Of a stretch of DNA of 8,516 bases, positions 1 through 4,824 are shown piece by piece. The notes below the pieces were generated by a model. The model was not told the DNA's origin, made no database searches, and was given only the letters and a program-made list of their open reading frames with translations. Position 1 is the first letter of the stretch, and every line of letters begins with the position of its first letter. Position numbers and translations under genes: made by a program. Source of the stretch: Candidatus Saccharimonadota bacterium (GTDB lineage Bacteria; Patescibacteriota; Saccharimonadia; QS-5-54-17); the NCBI GenBank assembly GCA_007131065.1, contig SLRF01000015.1:1-8516 (forward strand), given 5' to 3'.

Positions 1-906
1 AATATATTTTGGAAGAATCAGGGATTTCGCAAGGTTATAAAACTAATTATACCTCGCTCCATAGACGAAGGCCTGGAGCACCTTACAGCAGTGATTGAAC
101 GTGCTATAGCGTCTGGTCTTGCTGCCGGTTCGATCGCGGCTTATCAAATCGCCTTCAATTTAAAGAACTACCCGATCACATTGATTGGTACCGCCATAGC
201 TACTGCCGCGTTTCCGAAGATATCGGAACGGGCACTAAGTACCAGAACCGACCTATTGAAGAAGGAAATACTGGGAGTATTGCGGGCTATATTGTGGTTT
301 GCGATTCCGACCGCTATAGCAGTGGTGCTACTACGTGGATACATAGTGCGCTTACTCATCGGTTTCGGAGATGTGACAGTAGCTAATGTACTGGGTTGGT
401 TTGCTATCGCAATATTGTTCCAGTCTATGCTTCGGCTCATCACTCGAATATTTTACGCCAAACAGGATACCAAGACCCCGCTTTATGTTAGTGGGGTAGC
501 CATCGTAGTAAACGTAACATTGGCTATAATATTGGCTCGAATATATGGTGTGATGGGTCTTGCTATGGCGCAATCTTTCGTCGCGATCGTTGAAGTGGCT
601 ATCCTGGGAACTATTTTGTCTAGAAGGTTCGATATCAAGATCAATAAGGCTTTTGCCTGGTCGGTGGGTAAGATAATCATAGCTTCTCTTGCAATGGGAA
701 CCTTGACTTATACTTTGCTACGTTTCGTGTTTCCATTACTGGCCGGAGAAACAGGGTTCTTTACTCTTGCACCTAAATTCAGCGCCATAGTGTTGCTGAG
801 CTTTGGATTGTACGTATGGGTCGGCAGCTTACTCGGCATAGACGAAGCCAAGACAGTTATAAGACGGGTGAGGGCTTTCGCATTCAAGCGACTATCGATA
901 GGATGA
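1..906 (+). CDS. murJ: Lipid II flippase MurJ, 3' part (5' end outside window)
   Basis: This is the C-terminal 301 residues of a MurJ/MviN-type polytopic membrane protein of the MOP flippase superfamily, which moves the peptidoglycan precursor lipid II across the cytoplasmic membrane. The frame is open from base 1 without a stop, so the GTG at 91 is an internal codon and the gene starts upstream of the window. Family-typical text is the stretch around PRSIDEGLEHL and IASGLAAGSIAAYQIA, followed by IATAAFPKISE (roughly bases 50-230). Hydrophobic segments consistent with membrane helices lie near bases 290-340, 388-432, 478-620, 670-745 and 778-840. Full-length MurJ is usually about 500-550 residues, so a little over half is present. 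It ends in a TGA at 904-906, five bases before a duplicated lepA start. The family call is firm; substrate specificity is taken from the family. Confidence 0.88.
   Translation, partial: NIFWKNQGFRKVIKLIIPRSIDEGLEHLTAVIERAIASGLAAGSIAAYQIAFNLKNYPITLIGTAIATAAFPKISERALSTRTDLLKKEILGVLRAILWFAIPTAIAVVLLRGYIVRLLIGFGDVTVANVLGWFAIAILFQSMLRLITRIFYAKQDTKTPLYVSGVAIVVNVTLAIILARIYGVMGLAMAQSFVAIVEVAILGTILSRRFDIKINKAFAWSVGKIIIASLAMGTLTYTLLRFVFPLLAGETGFFTLAPKFSAIVLLSFGLYVWVGSLLGIDEAKTVIRRVRAFAFKRLSIG
900..903 (+). promoter_or_regulatory. Ribosome binding site of the upstream lepA-like ORF
   Basis: AGGA lies eight bases before the ATG at 912 and overlaps the last codons of murJ. It means the upstream copy of the lepA N-terminus is plausibly still translated. 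The surrounding GGATGAGT partly matches GGGAGT before the true lepA start, so the duplication may include the ribosome binding site. Confidence 0.4.
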
Positions 907-911
907 GTACT

Positions 912-959
912 ATGCAAGTAGACCAATCACGCATCCGTAATTTCTGTATTATTGCTCAT
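912..959 (+). repeat. Upstream copy of the first 16 lepA codons
   Basis: These 48 bases align without gaps to the true lepA start at 1025-1072, with 37 of 48 bases identical. Eleven codons differ by one base each: one is the initiator (ATG here, GTG in lepA) and the other ten are all synonymous. No amino acid differs. Similarity drops sharply after the CAT codon, where the palindromic repeat begins. Confidence 0.9.
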
Positions 960-1034
960 CCAGCCTTCGCCAAGGCTACGGCGGATTTCGCCCGTAGTCG
1001 TAGTATTTATAAAGGGAGTCACTCGTGCAAGTAG
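912..1034 (+). CDS. Upstream ORF: duplicated lepA N-terminus fused to a repeat
   Basis: This 40-codon open frame starts at an ATG five bases after the murJ stop. Its first 16 residues, MQVDQSRIRNFCIIAH, are identical to those of LepA just downstream. It then breaks off in the middle of the G1 motif, where LepA continues IDHGKST, and runs through a palindromic repeat read as PAFAKATADFARS. It stops at TAG 1032-1034, ten bases inside lepA in a different frame. It has a possible AGGA ribosome binding site. It could be a broken remnant of an earlier lepA start, or a translated leader whose termination next to the lepA GTG couples the two. A function as a peptide is not shown. The open frame and the duplication are certain; calling it an expressed gene is not. 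Confidence 0.4.
   Translation: MQVDQSRIRNFCIIAHPAFAKATADFARSRSIYKGSHSCK
960..997 (+). repeat. Palindromic interspersed-type repeat with two hairpins
   Basis: The segment can fold into two adjacent stems. The first is GCCTT (963-967) with AAGGC (972-976) around a CGCC loop. The second is CTACGGCG (976-983) with CGC plus a bulged C and CGTAG (989-997) around GATTT. It resembles short REP-like repeats that, from memory, recur in many Patescibacteria genomes and surface in predicted proteins as PAFAKATA or SPRLRR strings. No second copy was seen in this window, so its repeat status rests on that recollection. It sits exactly at the break between the partial and the complete lepA start. Confidence 0.5.
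1014..1018 (+). promoter_or_regulatory. Ribosome binding site of lepA
   Basis: GGGAG, preceded by AAA, lies six bases before the GTG at 1025. It is a better site than the one before the upstream ATG at 912 and supports GTG 1025 as the working lepA start. The site is part of the small palindrome GAGTCACTC (1016-1024), which might partly mask it. Confidence 0.65.
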
Positions 1035-1072
1035 ACCAGTCGCGTATCCGAAACTTTTGCATCATAGCTCAC
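1025..1072 (+). repeat. Downstream copy of the duplicated segment (start of lepA)
   Basis: This is the partner of the segment at 912-959 and forms codons 1-16 of the intact lepA gene. Identity at the peptide level is complete while third positions have diverged widely, so the pair is not a recent exact duplication. Confidence 0.9.
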
Positions 1073-2812
1073 ATTGATCATGGCAAGTCGACCTTGGCTG
1101 ATCGTATGCTTGAGATTACCGGCACGGTAAAGAGCAGGGATATGAAAGAGCAGCTGCTCGATCAGATGGATCTCGAAAGAGAGAAGGGCATTACTATTAA
1201 ACTGCAGCCGGTACGCATGCAGTGGAAAGATTACGAATTAAACCTAATCGATACGCCCGGCCACGTAGACTTTAGCTATGAAGTATCCCGTAGCTTGGAG
1301 GCGGTAGAAGGCGCGATACTGGTGGTCGATGCGGCGCAAGGTATCGAGGCACAGACTTTGGCTAACGTCTATCTGGCTATAGAGGCAGGACTAGAGATAG
1401 TGCCGGTTCTAAACAAGATAGATCTTCCGGCAGCCCAACCTGAGAAGGTGGCACAAGAGCTGAGCAATCTATTGGGCTGTGATCCGGACTCAGTACTGCG
1501 AGCGTCAGGGAAAACCGGTGAGGGTATAGACGCCGTACTGGATAAACTAATAGATACCGTTCCGGCTCCAGAGGGCGCCAGCGACAGCTCCTTACGGGCT
1601 CTTATATTCGACTCAATTTATGATGAATACCGAGGAGTTATACTCTACGTGCGAATAGTTGATGGACAGCTAAATAGCGGTGAGGATATAACATTGCTGG
1701 GAAGCGGCAAGGACAGCGAAGCTATAGAAATCGGCTCTTTCTCCCCCGCACCTATAAAAGCCAAGACGCTTAAGAGCGGAGAAATTGGATATGTCGTCAC
1801 CGGCTATAAGTCGGTAAGGGAGGCGCGTGTGGGCGATACCGTAACTACCAAGGCCGATTCGCACAAGGAGCAGTTGCCAGGCTACCAGACGATTAAGCCT
1901 TTCGTGTTCGCCGGATTCTTCCCAAGCTCCGGAGATCAACATGAGCAGCTCAAGGACGCGCTGGAGCGCCTACTGCTTAATGATTCAGCACTGCAGTACG
2001 AGCCGGAAAACTCTCAAGTATTGGGGTTTGGTTTTCGGATTGGCTTCCTGGGATTGTTGCACCTTGAGATAATCAAGGAGCGCTTGGAGCGGGAGTTCGA
2101 CCTGGATCTAATCATTACCAATCCGTCTACCGACTACAAGGTAGATATGGTCAACGGTGAAGAGAAGACTATACGTACAGCTGCGCAGTTACCGGACCCA
2201 ACCCAATTCAACTCAATTGCGGAGCCATGGATAGGCGGAGAGATTGTGGTCAAGAAGGAGTACCTAGGCAATGTGATAGGTCTGATTAATGATATCCGTG
2301 GAGAGCAGAAGAATCTCAGCTACCCGGAAGAAGATACGGCAGTGATACGTTTTGAGGCACCGTTAGCAAATGTGCTAACCGATTTTTACGACCGTCTTAA
2401 GAGTGGCACTAGCGGATACGGGTCGTTTAGTTATGAGCCGGTGGGATACCGCGTACAGAATCTAGTGCGCCTAGACGTATTAATAGGGGGAGAAATGGTA
2501 GATTCACTCAGCCAAATAGTACATCGGGATGAGGCCTATAGAGTAGGAAAGACTACTGTAGATAAGCTCAAAGAAGTAATACCCAGGCAGCTATACGAAG
2601 TGAGTCTACAGGCTGCAATTGGCGGTAAGATTATTGCGCGTGAAGATATCAAATCTCTAGGTAAGAACGTTACCGCAAAGCTTTATGGTGGAGACGTGAC
2701 CAGGAAACGCAAACTGCTAGAGAAGCAGAAAGAAGGAAAAAAGCGGATGAAGATGATGGGCCAGGTAGAGATACCGGCCGAAGCTTTTACCGTAATGTTG
2801 CAAAAAGATTAG
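1025..2812 (+). CDS. lepA: Elongation factor 4 (LepA), translational GTPase
   Basis: The protein is 595 residues, the usual LepA/EF4 length. LepA is a ribosome-binding GTPase related to EF-G, thought to act on stalled or misaligned ribosomes and in initiation or 30S maturation. The G domain is complete: G1 AHIDHGKST (15-23), G2 GITIK (55-59), G3 DTPGH with the catalytic His at 80 (76-80), and G4 NKID (130-133). G5 reads SGK near residue 162 where SAK is usual, a mild change. EF-G-like domains follow, and the C-terminus has the LepA-specific basic tail (TRKRKLLEKQKEGKKR, then VEIPAEAF). The GTG start is chosen because it has a good GGGAG site and gives the normal N-terminus. Its first 16 codons are duplicated just upstream. 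The gene follows murJ by 118 bp and probably shares its transcript. Confidence 0.96.
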   Translation: MQVDQSRIRNFCIIAHIDHGKSTLADRMLEITGTVKSRDMKEQLLDQMDLEREKGITIKLQPVRMQWKDYELNLIDTPGHVDFSYEVSRSLEAVEGAILVVDAAQGIEAQTLANVYLAIEAGLEIVPVLNKIDLPAAQPEKVAQELSNLLGCDPDSVLRASGKTGEGIDAVLDKLIDTVPAPEGASDSSLRALIFDSIYDEYRGVILYVRIVDGQLNSGEDITLLGSGKDSEAIEIGSFSPAPIKAKTLKSGEIGYVVTGYKSVREARVGDTVTTKADSHKEQLPGYQTIKPFVFAGFFPSSGDQHEQLKDALERLLLNDSALQYEPENSQVLGFGFRIGFLGLLHLEIIKERLEREFDLDLIITNPSTDYKVDMVNGEEKTIRTAAQLPDPTQFNSIAEPWIGGEIVVKKEYLGNVIGLINDIRGEQKNLSYPEEDTAVIRFEAPLANVLTDFYDRLKSGTSGYGSFSYEPVGYRVQNLVRLDVLIGGEMVDSLSQIVHRDEAYRVGKTTVDKLKEVIPRQLYEVSLQAAIGGKIIAREDIKSLGKNVTAKLYGGDVTRKRKLLEKQKEGKKRMKMMGQVEIPAEAFTVMLQKD

Positions 2813-2871
2813 CTCCAACTTGCCTAAAAGTGACTTTCGGCGTTAGTCTAGGTAAAAGGTAAAATTATAAT

Positions 2872-3471
2872 ATGCAAACAACTCCTGCCTCCCGACCCGA
2901 TACTAATACTGGAAAGCTAATAGTGCTTTCCGGTCCTGGCGGGGTAGGCAAGACCACTGTAGCGCAACGACTATGGGAGGAGATTCCGGATTTTCAGCGG
3001 GCCGTTACGGCTACTACTCGGGCCAAGCGGGATGGCGAAGTTGATGGAGAGGATTATTTCTTCTTAAGTGAAGATGAGTTTAAGCGCCGAATCGACTCGG
3101 ACGAATTTCTAGAGTATGCATACGTTTATGATAAGGATTGGTATGGAACACCAAAGGGGTCGACGCTAGCGGCAGTAGCGGCCGGGAAGACTGTTCTTCT
3201 AGTGATAGACGTCCAGGGTGGAGTGCAGATAAAGCAGCAGTTTCCTGAGGCCAGGCTAATATTTATGTTGCCGCCCTCTCTGGAAGAGTTGCGTCGACGA
3301 CTAGAGGCGAGAGGAAAGGACAATCCTGATGCTATAGTTGCTAGGCTGAAGAAGGCTGTAGCTGAAATCGATATTGGTGAGCAAAAATATGACACAACAA
3401 TAGTAAACGACGATCTAGACGTGGCTGTAGAGGAGCTGAAGCGACGAATTACAGACGTCTGGCACTCTTGA
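2872..3471 (+). CDS. gmk: Guanylate kinase
   Basis: Gmk phosphorylates GMP (and dGMP) to GDP with ATP in the cytoplasm and is essential for GTP supply. The protein is 199 residues, typical of the family. The P-loop is GPGGVGKTT (21-29); most Gmk proteins have Ser at its third position where Gly is found here. The GMP-binding region reads TATTRAKRDGE...DYFF (46-64) and is followed by FLEYAYVYDKDWYGTP. The CORE beta-strand IDVQGG, the LPPSLEELRRRLEARG segment and the C-terminal IVNDDLDVAVEELKRRI all match the family. About 15 residues precede the usual start of the fold; no later ATG or GTG fits better. AAAAGG at 2854-2859 is a rather distant (12-base) ribosome binding site. The last codons and the stop lie inside the CIRCE operator of the next operon. 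Confidence 0.94.
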   Translation: MQTTPASRPDTNTGKLIVLSGPGGVGKTTVAQRLWEEIPDFQRAVTATTRAKRDGEVDGEDYFFLSEDEFKRRIDSDEFLEYAYVYDKDWYGTPKGSTLAAVAAGKTVLLVIDVQGGVQIKQQFPEARLIFMLPPSLEELRRRLEARGKDNPDAIVARLKKAVAEIDIGEQKYDTTIVNDDLDVAVEELKRRITDVWHS

Positions 3472-3485
3472 CTAGTGAGTGCTAA
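3459..3485 (+). promoter_or_regulatory. CIRCE operator (HrcA binding site), primary
   Basis: The inverted repeat is CTGGCACTC, nine bases, GAGTGCTAA. The CIRCE consensus is TTAGCACTC-N9-GAGTGCTAA, so the right arm matches 9/9 and the left arm 7/9 with exact N9 spacing. It lies directly before hrcA, the expected place for HrcA autoregulation. The left arm is inside gmk and encodes its last residues (W-H-S), which may explain its two mismatches. The gmk stop TGA (3469-3471) lies in the spacer. The -35 box of the predicted promoter also lies in the spacer, so bound HrcA would block RNA polymerase. Confidence 0.92.
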
Positions 3486-3496
3486 CTTCGTATTAT
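3468..3496 (+). promoter_or_regulatory. Promoter of the hrcA-grpE-dnaK-dnaJ operon
   Basis: TTGACT (3468-3473, 5/6 match to TTGACA) and TATTAT (3491-3496, 5/6 match to TATAAT) are separated by exactly 17 bases, a near-ideal vegetative sigma-70-type promoter. Transcription would start near 3502-3504, giving a leader of about 55 bases before hrcA. The -35 box sits in the spacer of the CIRCE operator and overlaps the gmk stop codon, which fits repression by HrcA rather than use of an alternative heat-shock sigma factor. Confidence 0.78.
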
Positions 3497-3504
3497 GATA
3501 AGTA

Positions 3505-3531
3505 TTGGCACTGGCAATAACAGTGTGCCAA
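3505..3531 (+). promoter_or_regulatory. Second, degenerate CIRCE-like inverted repeat
   Basis: TTGGCACTG, nine bases, GTGTGCCAA: each arm matches the CIRCE consensus at 7 of 9 positions and the spacer is exactly nine bases. Its centre is 46 bp from that of the primary CIRCE and it begins just after the predicted transcription start. In the RNA the same bases can form a 9-bp stem (TTGGCA plus CTG paired with CAG and TGCCAA, two bases bulged) with a seven-base loop. It could be a second HrcA site, a leader hairpin, or both. Confidence 0.55.
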
Positions 3532-3543
3532 ATCGATATCGAT
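3532..3543. repeat. 12-bp perfect palindrome in the hrcA leader
   Basis: ATCGATATCGAT is its own reverse complement and lies 14 bases before the hrcA ATG, where a ribosome binding site would be expected. It may be chance in sequence with many GAT/ATC words, or a regulatory dyad. No function is assigned. Confidence 0.3.
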
Positions 3544-3557
3544 AAGTATATGAGATC

Positions 3558-4259
3558 ATGACGCAGCGCCAAGAAGAGATTTTAAAAACCATAGTCGAAT
3601 ATTTCGTCCAGACTGCTAATCCGGTAGGGTCCAGGGCGTTAAGCGACCAGTTTGGTGTGTCGCCAGCCACTATTCGTTCGGAGATGTATGAATTGGAGCA
3701 GATGGGTTTTATCACGCATCCGCACACTTCTGCCGGGCGTATGCCTACTGACGCCGGATATCGCTATTATGTGGAATCGTTGGTCCGCCCGAATCACAAG
3801 CTTGACAGCACTAGCCGGGTTCGAGGGGCGATAAGCCGTCGAGTCCGAAGCGCCGGATCTCCACAATCGGCTATCAAGATATCGGTAGATTCATTGTCGC
3901 AGACCACGCGCAACATAGCGTTCGCAACTATGGGAGAGGCCATCTATACCAAAGGCTTCTCACAACTGTTTGCCCGCGAAGAGTTCGACGAGAATGCTGC
4001 GGATATCGCAGGGCTTCTGGACAATTTAGAGCTATGGCTTAGCGAAACTAACGTCGATTCTCCGGTAGAGGCTTTTATCGGTGAGGAAAATGCCATCGGT
4101 AAGTCCAGTGGTTGTTCGGTGATAGTGGCCAGTTACGATTCTCCCTTTAGCGATAAGAGTTATATCGGAGTTATCGGACCGACCCGCCAAAGCTATGGAC
4201 AGGTGATGCGCATAGTTGAAAATACCGCAAAAACTTTAGAGGAGGTACTTAGTGAGTAA
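3558..4259 (+). CDS. hrcA: Heat-inducible transcription repressor HrcA, shortened form
   Basis: HrcA binds CIRCE operators and represses chaperone operons, often with GroEL-dependent folding. The N-terminal winged helix (about 1-72) is well conserved: PVGSRALS, SPATIRSEMYELEQMGFI and HTSAGRMPTDAGYRYYV. The C-terminal part also matches: an F-A-R-E-E-F stretch resembling the family's LLEQPEF, then FIGEEN, CSVIVASY and IGPTRQSYGQVMRIVE. The protein is only 233 residues against about 330-350 in most bacteria. The missing part, between TTRNIAFAT and MGEAIYTKG, corresponds to the first half of the GAF-like domain and its inserted dimerisation domain. The frame is unbroken, so this looks like a compact form rather than a frameshift. 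The ATG at 3558 has no clear ribosome binding site; the ATG at 3550 stops at once. The end overlaps grpE by eight bases. Confidence 0.9.
   Translation: MTQRQEEILKTIVEYFVQTANPVGSRALSDQFGVSPATIRSEMYELEQMGFITHPHTSAGRMPTDAGYRYYVESLVRPNHKLDSTSRVRGAISRRVRSAGSPQSAIKISVDSLSQTTRNIAFATMGEAIYTKGFSQLFAREEFDENAADIAGLLDNLELWLSETNVDSPVEAFIGEENAIGKSSGCSVIVASYDSPFSDKSYIGVIGPTRQSYGQVMRIVENTAKTLEEVLSE
4239..4245 (+). promoter_or_regulatory. Strong ribosome binding site of grpE, inside hrcA
   Basis: GAGGAGG lies six bases before the grpE GTG at 4252 and within the last codons of hrcA. It fixes the grpE start despite the GTG initiator and the eight-base overlap with hrcA. Confidence 0.8.
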
Positions 4260-4824
4260 TAGTAAGAAATCTGCCAAAGAAGACAAAGCCCAAGTTTCAA
4301 AACAGCGAAAGCTAGAGAAGAAGCTTGAGGATTTAGAGCAACAAGTAGAGACGCTGACCGAAGATGTGAAACGTGAGCGGGCGGATTTCATGAACTATAA
4401 GAGGCGTAGCGAAATCGACCGTATGAACGTCATGGAGACCGCCACTACTAGCGTAGTCACCGACCTTCTCCCGGTCTTCGACGATTTAGAGCGAGCGCTT
4501 AGCGCCACTCCGGACGATATAGCGGATCATCCTTGGGTTAAGGGTGTCATGCAGGTGCATAAGCAAGTACAGACTAAGCTAGCCGATCTGGGAGTCGAGC
4601 GAATCGAATGCCAAAATCAGCCTTTCGATCCGGATTTTCACGAAGCGGTAGGGTTCGAAGACGGTTCGGGCGAGGACGAAGTAGTGGTAGAGGAACTGCG
4701 ACCCGGCTATAAACGCGGCGGAACGACACTTCGACCTAGTATGGTCAAGGTCGGTAAGCGACTTTCAGGCAATAAGAATCCAAAGCAGGAGAAGAATAAG
4801 AATAATATAAAGGAGGATAAATAA
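4252..4824 (+). CDS. grpE: Nucleotide exchange factor GrpE
   Basis: GrpE is the dimeric exchange factor that releases ADP from DnaK. The protein is 190 residues, the normal size. A lysine/glutamate-rich N-terminal half (about 15-62) with heptad character forms the long coiled coil, ending in FMNYKRRSEIDR. Then come LLPVFDDLERAL, the helix GVMQVHKQVQTKLADLGVE, and the beta domain with FDPDFHEAV and ELRPGYKRGGTTLRPSMVKV, all GrpE signatures. A charged Asn/Lys-rich tail of about 20 residues follows. It starts with GTG, overlaps hrcA by eight bases, and its TAA stop shares one base with the dnaK ATG, so the three genes are probably translationally coupled and controlled by CIRCE. Confidence 0.95.
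   Translation: MSNSKKSAKEDKAQVSKQRKLEKKLEDLEQQVETLTEDVKRERADFMNYKRRSEIDRMNVMETATTSVVTDLLPVFDDLERALSATPDDIADHPWVKGVMQVHKQVQTKLADLGVERIECQNQPFDPDFHEAVGFEDGSGEDEVVVEELRPGYKRGGTTLRPSMVKVGKRLSGNKNPKQEKNKNNIKEDK
4809..4816 (+). promoter_or_regulatory. Ribosome binding site of dnaK
   Basis: AAAGGAGG, a near-perfect anti-16S match, stands seven bases before the dnaK ATG and inside the grpE tail. It is among the strongest sites in the window, in keeping with high DnaK output. Confidence 0.85.

Noticed and set aside
1001..1013. TATTTATAAA as a -10 region for a dedicated lepA promoter
   Set aside because: The implied start would be within a few bases of the GTG, overlapping the ribosome binding site, and there is no matching -35 box.
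2866..2871. TATAAT directly before the gmk ATG as a -10 box
   Set aside because: It touches the start codon, so transcription would begin inside gmk, and no convincing -35 box lies 16-18 bases upstream. Probably chance in an A/T-rich leader.
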